In this document: piece after piece, positions 8,406 to 17,086 of the stretch
How positions within the stretch are numbered: position 1 is the first letter of the stretch
How the letters are laid out: every line of letters begins with the position of its first letter
Translations under genes and position numbers: made by a program
Assembly (NCBI RefSeq): GCF_031759225.1
Contig: NZ_CP134494.1
Location: forward strand, 4,214,501-4,278,500
Reading direction: 5' to 3'
Origin: Mesobacillus jeotgali
GTDB taxonomy: Bacteria; Bacillota; Bacilli; Bacillales; Cytobacillaceae
Length of the DNA stretch: 64,000 bases
The notes under the pieces: generated by a model
Databases searched by the model: none
Seen by the model: only the letters and a program-made list of their open reading frames with translations
What the model was told of the DNA's origin: nothing

Positions 8406-9875
8406 TTAATCCAGCTGTTTTATTATCTGCTTAACAAGATCATAACCTTCTTCATGCTGACTGATTCCAGCTGGTCCAGTCTCATATCCACAAACATTAT
8501 CGATAAAGCTTATTAGCTCAGCCGCGTTTTCCATATAGACAGCTGCATTTTCTTCTATTTCCTCTTTGAAGAGTTCAGCGCCATTTTCATGTGTAACAAC
8601 GCTTTTTTTATTATACTCTTTCGCTTCTTTAACAGTCGAAGACCACTCCGTAACATGGACATCAATCTGTTTTAGCAGATAGGGTAATGGAAGTTCAGTT
8701 GAAAGATCAATCTCGTACTTAACATCAGCAGGGAGACTACCTAGTTTTTTCCTAATATTCGGTTCATCCTCTAGCATATTAGGATGCAGCCTGATGAGCC
8801 ATAACCAAGATGCTGATGAGTCTTTCATAGCTTCTAAAATTATAGAAGGAAACTCCCGTCCCGTTTGTAACGTTACAAGTATCACTTTATCTCTTTTATC
8901 CGGATTGATTTCAGGCAGACCTTGATTTAAGCGGTTTGCAAGTACATTGTCTTGTTTAGTCCATAAGTCAACCCACGGATTACCTCCAACAAAGGCCTTA
9001 TGGATATTCAACTTACTTGACCATTTTTCAATTGCATCTGCGCTATCTTGGTCCCAGCACCAAAAATATTGTGGCAATAGTGAGTAACCATCGGCAGGCA
9101 CCTTAGACCACCGACCATACGCCCTATGCATCGGGCCTTGCACCCCATGTTGAATTTCAATGGAAGGGAGAGCTATTTGTTTGCATGCCAAATTGAAGGC
9201 CATACCCTCCGGGCCATAGTAATATATTAACACACCTATAGCCGCATTATTTTTGATTAATTCCTTTTTAAAAAAGTCCGCCAGAATGATGATCAGGTTA
9301 GTATATTTCACATATGATTCCAACGGCTTAAGACGGATATTATATTTTCCTAAAAAAAGATTTACCTCATCAAATTTCTCTGCCAGGACCTGATTATTTT
9401 TAATCAGATTAATAAACTTAGCCTTAAAACGCAGGTATTCTAAGGATCCCTGGATATTTGTGCTATTGTGATAAGATGGTGACTTGAAATTATTATTAGG
9501 GGTGTACTCCAATATCCTTGAATGAATACCAAATTGATTAAGATTTTCGGCAATGGGATCAACCAAACGGTCATACCAAACCCCGGATACTTTAGTTTTC
9601 ATCATTGAATGCGTTAAAAAAACAACATTATCAGCATGACTGGATTTATTTCCAGTGAAATCTCTATTCCAGGATTGAAGGACCTTTTTCATTTGATTAA
9701 CGGTTGTTTCTTTTTTCTGTGGGGCTGCTGCAGATGAGGCCCCACTATTATGAAGCTTCATAGCCAAATCCAATCTTATTATCGGCCAAATAAGGACATT
9801 ATTGACACTCCATTCATCAACTGGGTATTGTCTCTCAATCTCATTAATAATATCCATATAAATTGAAGGTTTCAT
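8406..9875 (-). CDS. Capsule-type glycosyltransferase; candidate legionaminic (ulosonic) acid transferase
   Basis: A 489-residue soluble protein with no assignable TuaX counterpart. The C-terminal half shows the motif order of GT-B capsule transferases: IEIQHGVQGPMHR near 240, LIRLHPNML near 345 (HP motif) and VTEWSSTVKEA near 415 (SS/T motif). The HP and SS motifs are shared by bacterial sialyl- and Kdo-type transferases and also by CDP-glycerol transferases, so the donor class is not fixed by sequence alone. A predicted CMP-legionaminic acid pathway lies upstream on the same strand, so transfer of that sugar is a reasonable inference. The N-terminal 200 residues resemble nothing I recognise. 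Confidence 0.55.
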   Translation of the reverse strand: MKPSIYMDIINEIERQYPVDEWSVNNVLIWPIIRLDLAMKLHNSGASSAAAPQKKETTVNQMKKVLQSWNRDFTGNKSSHADNVVFLTHSMMKTKVSGVWYDRLVDPIAENLNQFGIHSRILEYTPNNNFKSPSYHNSTNIQGSLEYLRFKAKFINLIKNNQVLAEKFDEVNLFLGKYNIRLKPLESYVKYTNLIIILADFFKKELIKNNAAIGVLIYYYGPEGMAFNLACKQIALPSIEIQHGVQGPMHRAYGRWSKVPADGYSLLPQYFWCWDQDSADAIEKWSSKLNIHKAFVGGNPWVDLWTKQDNVLANRLNQGLPEINPDKRDKVILVTLQTGREFPSIILEAMKDSSASWLWLIRLHPNMLEDEPNIRKKLGSLPADVKYEIDLSTELPLPYLLKQIDVHVTEWSSTVKEAKEYNKKSVVTHENGAELFKEEIEENAAVYMENAAELISFIDNVCGYETGPAGISQHEEGYDLVKQIIKQLD

Positions 9876-9917
9876 GATAGCAGTACACCCTTTTTATTTA
9901 ATCATCCAGAAAAACAA

Positions 9918-11189
9918 TCACTTTTTAAGCCCCCAAGGCATCTTATAAACCCTTTGAGATAATAACCATGTCAAAACAAAGGAGATAAAAAATGCTAAAG
10001 CTGTTCCCTGAGCAGCCCCGATTGGGCCATTCATTTTAATAAACAGGTATGTGAAAACCACATTTAACATGGCTGTAAGGAAAGTAACCCATGCTAAGTA
10101 ACTTGTTTTTTCTGCGTAAAAAATATAATTAGTTACCATTTTATACATTCCATTAAATGCATAACCAATAGCAATCCAAAAAACATACTTGCCCGATTCG
10201 GTGAATTTATCTCCTACAAAGAAAGATAGAAACCACGGCGCAATTAAAGAAAACACTAGAGCCAGTAAAAGAATCCCAACAAAATAGATATAAGTGATCT
10301 TAACAATTCTTATCTTTTCATTATCATCGTCTTTTTTCAGCCTTTCATAAAGCCATGGAACCCATGCTTTATTAAAGGAATCCTGTATGATCCCTATTAT
10401 ATTCCCGAACTGATAACCGACGGCGTAAAGTCCAGTTTCCGCAATACCTACCATATTTGTTATAAAAAAGCGGTCTGTCATCGTAATCAGAAAGGATCCT
10501 AGAGAGTGAGGGATCAATGGCACGCCAAACTTTACCCCATGCATCATATACCGCTTGCTTAACCCCTTTGCAAGCCAGCCATTCTTCCATAGAACATAAA
10601 AAGCAATCAAGGCAAATATGACTGCGGTTATTACTTGTCCTTGAATCCTGCCCTGCCAATCAAATCCCATAAGGACAACAAACCATAAAGATAGCGAAAC
10701 ATTTAGGATTGTATTGGTAATTTGGAATATCCCAAAATATAAAGGCTTTACTTGAACTTGCCATTGGAGAAGAACAACTGCAATAATAAAATGGCAAAAT
10801 GAAACTAACAGCACAGCCCAGAGCCATTCTTTTGGAAAAGCACTGAGAGAAGATATCTGCGGAGCGAATAACACAAAGAATAACCCTACAATAAAAGTAC
10901 TTAGCAGCAATAAATAAAATGAGTTTGCAACATATTTAGGGAAATTTATTTTATCTCTTTCATAATATTGTCTGTTGATCGCCCCATTGATACTCAGGCC
11001 TGTAAATGGACCTATGATGCCTACCAGCACTTGAAACATGGTGACGATTCCATAATCCACCGGTGTCAGATATCTAGTTAATATGGGCATCATTAAAAAA
11101 GGGATTGCCGAATTAATGACTCTGGTACCCGTGTAAATGAAAGAAGCTTTTAAAAGGACGGATCCGGAAAGCTTTTTTAAAAGACTCAT
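9918..11189 (-). CDS. Polysaccharide flippase (Wzx/RfbX-like)
   Basis: A 423-residue integral membrane protein with about 12 predicted helices. It opens with a Wzx-like N-terminus (SFIYTGTRVINSAIPFLMMP, then YLTPVDYGIVTMFQV) and has charged residues inside helices, as in MOP-superfamily flippases. It should move lipid-linked oligosaccharide across the membrane. It is the first gene after the terminator-like hairpin at 11226-11254, so it may head a separately controlled part of the locus. Confidence 0.85.
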   Translation of the reverse strand: MSLLKKLSGSVLLKASFIYTGTRVINSAIPFLMMPILTRYLTPVDYGIVTMFQVLVGIIGPFTGLSINGAINRQYYERDKINFPKYVANSFYLLLLSTFIVGLFFVLFAPQISSLSAFPKEWLWAVLLVSFCHFIIAVVLLQWQVQVKPLYFGIFQITNTILNVSLSLWFVVLMGFDWQGRIQGQVITAVIFALIAFYVLWKNGWLAKGLSKRYMMHGVKFGVPLIPHSLGSFLITMTDRFFITNMVGIAETGLYAVGYQFGNIIGIIQDSFNKAWVPWLYERLKKDDDNEKIRIVKITYIYFVGILLLALVFSLIAPWFLSFFVGDKFTESGKYVFWIAIGYAFNGMYKMVTNYIFYAEKTSYLAWVTFLTAMLNVVFTYLFIKMNGPIGAAQGTALAFFISFVLTWLLSQRVYKMPWGLKK

Positions 11190-11225
11190 AAGTAATTCCT
11201 CTTATCTCTAAAGACTAAAAGACAA

Positions 11226-11254
11226 AAACTTAGGATTGCAAATATCCTAAGTTT
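11226..11254 (-). terminator. Terminator between the legionaminic acid genes and the flippase
   Basis: Perfect 11-base arms (11226-11236 and 11244-11254) with a 7-base loop are followed on the minus strand by TTTTTGTCTTTT. No plus-strand gene needs it. It lies 59 bases after the aminotransferase stop and 37 bases before the flippase start, so it would end or attenuate transcription of the leg genes. Confidence 0.75.
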
Positions 11255-11312
11255 CTCATGACAATAATACGACATTTATTGACAAAAATAAATATAATAC
11301 AATTGGAAAATG

Positions 11313-12464
11313 TTAATTTTTATGTTTTATTAATAGGTCACTCAAAGCCTCAATAACATAATCCTGCTCGGTTTTTGTCAGGCTTGAACCCGAAGGCAGA
11401 CATAGGCCACGCTCAAAAACATGCTTTGAAAAGTCGAAATCATCGTTTTCTTTGTAAAATGGTAAACCTTCAAATAACGGCTGCATATGAAGCGGCTTCC
11501 ATACCGGACGGGTTTCTATATTTTTTGTGTTTAATTTTTCTACAATTTGATGTGGAGTAATATTATAAAGTTGCGGATCAATGGTCAATACAGATAACCA
11601 TCTGGTTGAATAGTATCCTTCAGGCTCTTCCATAAAGTCAATTCCATCAAAGTGAGAAAGTTCAGCTTTGTAATATTCGAAAATTGCCCTTCTAGTTTTA
11701 ACTCTTTCATCCAAAGCTTCGAGCTGTGCTCTCCCTACCCCAGCTAATATATTACTCATGCGATAGTTAAATCCCATTTGGCTATGCTGGTAATGAAGCG
11801 CATTGTCACGAGCCTGGGTAGCAAGGAACCTTGCTTGTCCCAATCCTTCTAGATCATCTGATACAAGCATGCCTCCGCCAGAAGTAGTAATGATCTTATT
11901 ACCATTAAAAGAGAATATTCCATAATTACCAAATGTACCGCTGGATTGTCCTTTATACTTCGCTCCAAGTGATTCAGCCGCATCCTCTATTAAAGGAACA
12001 TCGTATTTCTGGCATAATTTCGATATTGGGTCCATATCAGCACTTTGTCCATATAAATTTACAACAATAACCGCTTTTGGCAATTTGCCTTCTTCTTCTG
12101 CTGCCAGCAAAGCTTTTTCCAGGGCAACAGGAGACATGTTCCACGTCCTTGGTTCAGAATCGATAAAAACTAAATCTGCTCCTTCATATAGGACCGGATT
12201 GGCACTTGCGATAAATGTAAGGCTGGAACAAAATACGCGATCTCCTTTAGTGATGCCAAGGAGTCTAAGCGCAAGATGAATAGCAGCTGTACCTGAACTT
12301 AGAGCTAGTGCACCCTTTGATCCTGTATATGCAATAATATCTTTTTCAAATGCATCTACGTTAGGTCCTAGTGGCGCAATCCAATTTGTTTCGAAAGCCT
12401 CATGGATATATAGTTGTTCTTTCCCACTCATATGTGGAGGTGACAGGAATATTCGTTTTTCCAT
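11313..12464 (-). CDS. EpsN/LegC-like PLP aminotransferase
   Basis: A 383-residue DegT/DnrJ/EryC1-family enzyme very like B. subtilis EpsN (IFLSPPHMSG, NWIAPLGPNV, ALSSGTAAIHLALRLL). The active-site lysine is in SFNGNKIITTSGGGML near residue 190, and the PLP-pocket segment is PLIEDAAESLGA near 160. It is predicted to convert UDP-4-keto-6-deoxy-GlcNAc into the 4-amino sugar, the second step to UDP-diacetylbacillosamine. It is the last of six pathway genes on this strand. A role in making only bacillosamine is possible, but the neighbouring 2-epimerase and synthase favour legionaminic acid. Confidence 0.8.
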   Translation of the reverse strand: MEKRIFLSPPHMSGKEQLYIHEAFETNWIAPLGPNVDAFEKDIIAYTGSKGALALSSGTAAIHLALRLLGITKGDRVFCSSLTFIASANPVLYEGADLVFIDSEPRTWNMSPVALEKALLAAEEEGKLPKAVIVVNLYGQSADMDPISKLCQKYDVPLIEDAAESLGAKYKGQSSGTFGNYGIFSFNGNKIITTSGGGMLVSDDLEGLGQARFLATQARDNALHYQHSQMGFNYRMSNILAGVGRAQLEALDERVKTRRAIFEYYKAELSHFDGIDFMEEPEGYYSTRWLSVLTIDPQLYNITPHQIVEKLNTKNIETRPVWKPLHMQPLFEGLPFYKENDDFDFSKHVFERGLCLPSGSSLTKTEQDYVIEALSDLLIKHKN

Positions 12465-12479
12465 TACATTCTACCTTCT

Positions 12480-13103
12480 TTAATTTAAAGTTTTTATAGG
12501 TCTTGCCGGATTCCCCACTGAGACAGTTTTTGCAGGTAAATTACGGATGACAACACTGCCTGCTCCAACAATGGAATTTCTGCCCACTTTTATCCCCTGG
12601 ATAGCGCAGGCAGCGATTCCAAAATGAACCAATTCAGATAATGCCACATTTCCAGCCAAGTTCGCGCCAGGCGATACATGTGAATAATTTCCGACTACAC
12701 AATCATGGTCAATTGTGGATCCGGTATTGATAATAACATGATTTCCAATTTCAGCTGAATGATTTATAACCGTATTAGCCATAACCACAGTCCCAGAACC
12801 GAGACTTACATTTGATCCTATTATGGCCGAAGGATGGATAGCCTGACCAAAATTAATGTTCAAGCTCTCCAAACCCTTCACAATCCGTTTTCTTGCATGG
12901 TTATCTCCAATGGTGACGATAAACTTAGGATTAACAAACTCTTGAATAATCTTGTCTATTTCATCTATTCTCCCTAAGACTGGATAAGAAGCGAAATTCC
13001 CCATGCGATTATCGTCCAAAAAACCAAATATTTTCTGGTGGGATGAAAGCAATATATCAAGGACAACTTTACTGTGTCCTCCAGCTCCAATTAGAATATA
13101 CAC
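12480..13103 (-). CDS. EpsM/PglD/NeuD-like sugar N-acetyltransferase
   Basis: A 207-residue protein with an N-terminal Rossmann-like lobe (LIGAGGHSKVVLDIL, GFLDDN) and a C-terminal left-handed beta-helix of hexapeptide repeats (residues about 90-200). The catalytic histidine pair is probably in INHSAEIG and STIDHDCVVG. The architecture is that of PglD/EpsM, which acetylate the 4-amino group of UDP-4-amino sugars; NeuD O-acetyltransferases look alike. With the aminotransferase next to it, N-acetylation to UDP-diacetylbacillosamine is the likelier step. The start is GTG. Confidence 0.75.
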   Translation of the reverse strand: MYILIGAGGHSKVVLDILLSSHQKIFGFLDDNRMGNFASYPVLGRIDEIDKIIQEFVNPKFIVTIGDNHARKRIVKGLESLNINFGQAIHPSAIIGSNVSLGSGTVVMANTVINHSAEIGNHVIINTGSTIDHDCVVGNYSHVSPGANLAGNVALSELVHFGIAACAIQGIKVGRNSIVGAGSVVIRNLPAKTVSVGNPARPIKTLN

Positions 13104-13116
13104 CTTCCATCACCCC

Positions 13117-14265
13117 TTAATAGGAGATAATTTTTTCTAAAAGCTTCTGGTTCAACTCTAAATCAGCTAGAACCTTAATAATCCGTTCACTCGTTCTGCC
13201 ATCTCCATATATGTTCTCAACGCCATTCAAGGATGATTTGAAGCTTTCAGATGTAATTTCTTTAAAAGCTTTGACAATCTGCTCTTTATCAGCTGATACA
13301 TTTATTACATTAGCGGATTGTTCACGTCCTCGCTGGCGATCTCCTATGTTCATGACCGGAATTTGAAAAGAAGCCGCTTCAATAATTCCCGAGGAGGAAT
13401 TTCCAACTAAAGAGTTTGCATTCTTTAAAACAGATAGATAATCCAGAGGACTAAAATTATCTATGAACACGAATCTTGGATCTCTGGAATATTTTTTATA
13501 AGCATTTGTGATTTCCTGATTTCCTGCGTCGGAGTTCGGCATTATAACGATGAATTTCTCATTTAATTCCTTCAATGCTTCCATACATTCTTCTATCTGC
13601 GATTGAACACCGGTAAGTTCAGTTGATACAGGGTGAAAAACAAACATTGAATAGGACTTTTGTTCAAATGGGATTTCATATTTGGCAAAGACCTGATCGA
13701 TTGTCGGCAATTCTACACTCTTGATTGTGTCAATCCTCGGTGCACCCACCTGAAAAACTCTCCAGCTATCTTCTCCCATACGCTTGATCCGTTCAGCGCT
13801 GTTTAAGGTTGACGGAAAATGAATATGAGATAGCTTGGTTATAGCATGACGAACAGATTCATCGATAGAGCCAGAAACTTCTCCACCATGGATATGCGCT
13901 ACAACAATATTCAAGTGTGAAGCAGCTATAGAAGCAGCCAGCATTTCCCCTCTATCGCCCAATACTAAGACGATATCAGGTTTTAAGTCTTCAAATGCCT
14001 GTGTCATGCCCATTATTCCGATTCCTATAGACCTTGCCATAGCTCCTTCATTATCATTTTGCAAAAGGATATCTACTTTAGCGGAAATGGGAAACTGGTC
14101 TTTTTCGATTTCTTTTATAGTTTCTCCATAAAAAGGAGACAAGTGCATTCCTGTGGCAAGCAATTGCAGCTCCAATGCCGGGTGGGTCACAATCTTATTT
14201 AGTATTGGCAGATATATGCCATAGTCAGCTCTTGTTCCGGTAACTACACATACTTTTCTTTTCAT
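13117..14265 (-). CDS. legG: Hydrolysing UDP-sugar 2-epimerase (LegG/NeuC-like)
   Basis: A 382-residue NeuC-family GT-B-fold enzyme (VVTGTRADYGIYLPIL at the N-terminus, VLVLGDRGEM near 110, HIHGGEVSGSIDESVRHA near 145, VGNSSSGIIEAASF near 295). In the legionaminic pathway it removes UDP from diacetylbacillosamine and inverts C2, giving 2,4-diacetamido-2,4,6-trideoxymannose. NeuC would use UDP-GlcNAc instead; the dehydratase, aminotransferase and acetyltransferase nearby favour the LegG reaction. It overlaps the synthase gene by ATGA. Confidence 0.8.
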   Translation of the reverse strand: MKRKVCVVTGTRADYGIYLPILNKIVTHPALELQLLATGMHLSPFYGETIKEIEKDQFPISAKVDILLQNDNEGAMARSIGIGIMGMTQAFEDLKPDIVLVLGDRGEMLAASIAASHLNIVVAHIHGGEVSGSIDESVRHAITKLSHIHFPSTLNSAERIKRMGEDSWRVFQVGAPRIDTIKSVELPTIDQVFAKYEIPFEQKSYSMFVFHPVSTELTGVQSQIEECMEALKELNEKFIVIMPNSDAGNQEITNAYKKYSRDPRFVFIDNFSPLDYLSVLKNANSLVGNSSSGIIEAASFQIPVMNIGDRQRGREQSANVINVSADKEQIVKAFKEITSESFKSSLNGVENIYGDGRTSERIIKVLADLELNQKLLEKIISY

Positions 14266-15296
14266 ATCAAATCTTCCCAGGTCAGTGTTTGATCGGCCGA
14301 TAGATTTCTATTTATTTTCTTTCCGATTAACAGTGGCAGATATTTAGGCTCGATTCCCGTGCCTGGCCTCTTAGTCACAATATCGTTTTCGGAAATTACG
14401 TCCCCTTCAACCAAATCTTTAGCAGCTACTAAACTTTTCCGCGCAACTTCCTTTGTATTGATTTCAGACGGCATACACCTTTTAATACCGTCGCCCATGG
14501 AGGCTTCAATATTCCTGATTCCGTCCACCAATTCTTTTAACTCTTGCGGAATGATGGATGCTTTGTGATCTGGACCAGGGAGGTCGCGATCCAGGGTGAA
14601 ATGCTTTTCGACGACCTTGGCACCAAGTGCTACTGCGGCAAAAGAAATTGTGTTTCCTTCAGTATGGTCAGAATATCCCACAATTCTGCCGAACGCATTT
14701 TGAATAGTCCTTATTGCATTTAGATTCACTTCATGATAAGGAGCGGGATAATTCGAAGTGCAATGCAGGATACAAACCTCATTTTCTTTCAAAACATCAA
14801 GTGCATCCTCGATTTCACCCAGGTTTGCCATTCCGGTAGACAAAAGAATCGGGACATTATATTGGCTAAGCTTTTTAAGGAAAGGCAGATTCGTTAAATC
14901 TCCCGAACCGATTTTATATGCATGCACACCAATTTCATTTAAAAATGCCGCACTTTCGTCATCAAAAGGTGTGGAAAGAAATTCAATGCCTTTTCCATCG
15001 CAGTATTCTTTCAACTCTCGGAAATCCTCAAAACGAAGCTCGAGCTTTTTCAGCATTTCCAACTGAGACTCTTGGCTTTGTGTGTTTTCAACCTGGTATT
15101 CTGCTTTAACAGCATTTTTCGACACCAGTTTCTCGCTTTTAAAGGTCTGGAACTTAACAGCATCGGCTCCCGAATCTGCGGCAACATCAATTAGCTTTTT
15201 GGCCATTTGAACGTCACCATTATGGTTAACCCCTACTTCAGCAATAATATAGGTAGGAGAAGATGCGTTGATGATTTTGCTGCCTATCTTAAACAT
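14262..15296 (-). CDS. legI: Legionaminic acid synthase (LegI/NeuB-like)
   Basis: A 344-residue member of the NeuB family: an N-terminal TIM-barrel domain (IIAEVGVNHNGDVQMAKKLI, AVKFQTFKSEKLVS, VGYSDHTEG near 205, VEKHFTLDRDLPGPDHKAS near 235) and a C-terminal SAF/antifreeze-like domain (about 285-344). These enzymes condense phosphoenolpyruvate with a 6-carbon amino sugar to give a 9-carbon ulosonic acid. The substrate (legionaminic rather than neuraminic or pseudaminic precursor) is inferred from the adjacent genes. It lies one base after legF and overlaps legG by 4 bases. Confidence 0.85.
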   Translation of the reverse strand: MFKIGSKIINASSPTYIIAEVGVNHNGDVQMAKKLIDVAADSGADAVKFQTFKSEKLVSKNAVKAEYQVENTQSQESQLEMLKKLELRFEDFRELKEYCDGKGIEFLSTPFDDESAAFLNEIGVHAYKIGSGDLTNLPFLKKLSQYNVPILLSTGMANLGEIEDALDVLKENEVCILHCTSNYPAPYHEVNLNAIRTIQNAFGRIVGYSDHTEGNTISFAAVALGAKVVEKHFTLDRDLPGPDHKASIIPQELKELVDGIRNIEASMGDGIKRCMPSEINTKEVARKSLVAAKDLVEGDVISENDIVTKRPGTGIEPKYLPLLIGKKINRNLSADQTLTWEDLI

Positions 15297-15297
15297 A

Positions 15298-15990
15298 TTA
15301 CATCCTCATTTCTTTCATCAGCAATTCAGCTAGTAAAAAATCAAATCGATCGTCAATATCTACAGAATACTGTTTTTCCATCTGATAGGGATAGACCTCG
15401 TCTCCGTAAATACGATTTTCATCCATGATTTTTTCCCTGGTTGTTATATATATAGCACCGTTCAGCTCGTATACTTTGGTTAAGTCCTGTCTGCGGGTTA
15501 CAGTATCTGAAGTTTCAAGAAAATTGACCAATTGGTTATTGTCAATTTTCTTCACCATGTTTGGATGTGTTTTTGCCTCTGTTACACTGACAACCGGTTT
15601 ACGCCCATTATTTAGAAATATCTTAAAGGCCTCATCGATATGCAGATGATTACGCAAAGGTGATGTTGGCTGCAACAAGACGATATTGTCGATTTTTACA
15701 CGTGAATGCTCTTCAAGCTTTTCAATTGTAAATTTAAGAACATCCAAGGTAGGAGTATCATCAGCGGCCAATTCAAAAGGTCTCATGAAAGGGACCTCTG
15801 CCCCTGCCTCCTTTGAAACTCTTGCAATTTCTTCATCTTCTGTTGAAACCATTACCATGTCAATGTTCCTGCTATTAACTCCACTTTTTATTGAATAAGC
15901 AATAAGAGGAATGTTCAACAAAGGCAGGATATTTTTCCTTTTTAACCCTTTGGACCCCCCTCTTGCCGGTATGATGGCAACTGTCTTCAC
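15298..15990 (-). CDS. legF: CMP-legionaminic acid cytidylyltransferase (LegF/NeuA-like)
   Basis: A 230-residue CMP-sugar synthetase with the nucleotide-binding N-terminus IIPARGGSKGLKRKNI, the QPTSPLR motif near 105 and a C-terminal YSVDIDDRFDFLLAE metal-site segment. It activates the ulosonic acid with CTP, making the donor for transferases. The GTG start has AGGAGAGGTG just upstream. It is 16 bases after legB and one base before legI. Confidence 0.85.
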   Translation of the reverse strand: MKTVAIIPARGGSKGLKRKNILPLLNIPLIAYSIKSGVNSRNIDMVMVSTEDEEIARVSKEAGAEVPFMRPFELAADDTPTLDVLKFTIEKLEEHSRVKIDNIVLLQPTSPLRNHLHIDEAFKIFLNNGRKPVVSVTEAKTHPNMVKKIDNNQLVNFLETSDTVTRRQDLTKVYELNGAIYITTREKIMDENRIYGDEVYPYQMEKQYSVDIDDRFDFLLAELLMKEMRM

Positions 15991-16006
15991 CTTTCACCTC
16001 TCCTTT

Positions 16007-17008
16007 CTAAAATAAAAGGCTCTCCCTGTCCAAAAGCTCACGAATTTCAGTTTTCGTCAGGACTGGTGCATTATGAGATGAATAGGCTTTGGGTTCGCTT
16101 TTTCTAAAACCTTGAGGCGGTTCGTAGTTTTTCGCAAAGTTAGAGTAAATGGCATACATCTTTTCATTTTCAAATGCTCTTTCCGACTCTTCTGCAGTCA
16201 TAAGTTCTTCGTATATCTTTTCACCAGGACGGATTCCCACTTCAACAATCTCACTGCTAGAGGTTCCATACTTTTCTTGATAATCATCCATCAGGACCTC
16301 TGCCAAATCTTTAATATACAAAACAGGCATTTTCAATACATATGTTTCTCCTCCGCTTGAAAGCTCTCCAGCACTCACAACGAGTTTGGCAGCCTGCGGA
16401 ATCGACATCATAAATCTTGTCATTTCCCTGTGGGTGAGTGTAATTGGCTTACCGTTCATAATCTGGTCTTTGAAAAGGGGGATGACGGAGCCTCTAGAAC
16501 CCATCACATTGCCAAAACGAACACAAGAGAAAACTGTTCTCGCATTTCCTTTATAATAACCTGCGGCAGAAATAAGTTTCTCTGATAGCAGTTTAGTTGC
16601 ACCCATCGTATTCATGGGATTAACAACTTTATCTGTACTGATGGAAACCATTTTTTCCACATTATTATTGATCGCTACTTCTATCACATTCTGGGTCCCT
16701 AATACATTTGTTTTTACCGCTTCAAATGGATTATATTCACAGGAAGGGACATGCTTTAATGCAGCAGCATGAAAAATAACATCAACTCCCTGAGCAGCAT
16801 ATTCAAGCCGCTCTTTATCCCGGATGTCACCAATCAAATAGCGGATTTGGGAATACTCATTAAGTTCCTGTTCCATATTAAATTGCTTAGATTCATCCCT
16901 GCTGAATATACGAATAGCCTTTGGATTATAACTTAGCAGCTGGCGGACTATTTCGCTTCCGATAGACCCGGTACCGCCAGTGACCATAATCGTTTTATCT
17001 TTGAACAT
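16007..17008 (-). CDS. legB: UDP-GlcNAc 4,6-dehydratase (LegB-like)
   Basis: A 333-residue short-chain dehydrogenase with the NAD site MVTGGTGSIGSEI at residues 8-20, FSRDESKQF near 36, and the dehydratase motif VSISTDKVVNPMNTMGATK near 120-140, in which the usual Tyr of YxxxK is Met. It lacks the N-terminal membrane part of EpsC/FlaA1-type enzymes. Predicted reaction: UDP-GlcNAc to the 4-keto-6-deoxy sugar, the first step of the pathway completed by the five genes that follow. PseB-type 5-inversion (pseudaminic route) is the main alternative, but no PseG- or PseH-like gene is present. A sigma-D-like promoter ends about 38 bases upstream. Confidence 0.8.
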   Translation of the reverse strand: MFKDKTIMVTGGTGSIGSEIVRQLLSYNPKAIRIFSRDESKQFNMEQELNEYSQIRYLIGDIRDKERLEYAAQGVDVIFHAAALKHVPSCEYNPFEAVKTNVLGTQNVIEVAINNNVEKMVSISTDKVVNPMNTMGATKLLSEKLISAAGYYKGNARTVFSCVRFGNVMGSRGSVIPLFKDQIMNGKPITLTHREMTRFMMSIPQAAKLVVSAGELSSGGETYVLKMPVLYIKDLAEVLMDDYQEKYGTSSSEIVEVGIRPGEKIYEELMTAEESERAFENEKMYAIYSNFAKNYEPPQGFRKSEPKAYSSHNAPVLTKTEIRELLDRESLLF

Positions 17009-17046
17009 TACATCACCTGATTCATTTTATTTTTTCACATTTATTC

Positions 17047-17074
17047 TTATCGGCAGATTCAAAGTTAAGCTTTA
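17047..17074 (-). promoter_or_regulatory. Sigma-D-like promoter for the legionaminic acid genes
   Basis: On the minus strand TAAA (17071-17074) is followed after 16 bases by GCCGATAA (17047-17054), 11 of 12 consensus bases for sigma-D with a spacer one base over the optimum. It lies in the 78-base gap between gtaB and legB, giving a short leader to the legB ATG at 17008. Confidence 0.6.
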
Positions 17075-17086
17075 GAAGAATTTGTT

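Noticed and set aside
9781-9800. GCCGATAA box on the minus strand inside the capsule-type transferase gene
   Set aside because: No TAAA at 14-16 bases upstream and located within coding sequence.
8406-9875. Reading the capsule-type transferase as a proven legionaminyltransferase
   Set aside because: HP and SS motifs are shared with CDP-glycerol and Kdo transferases; sequence alone does not fix the donor.
12480-16007. Pseudaminic acid pathway instead of legionaminic acid
   Set aside because: There is no PseG-like hydrolase or PseH-like acetyltransferase; a NeuC-type 2-epimerase and a PglD-type acetyltransferase are present instead, as in the legionaminic route.
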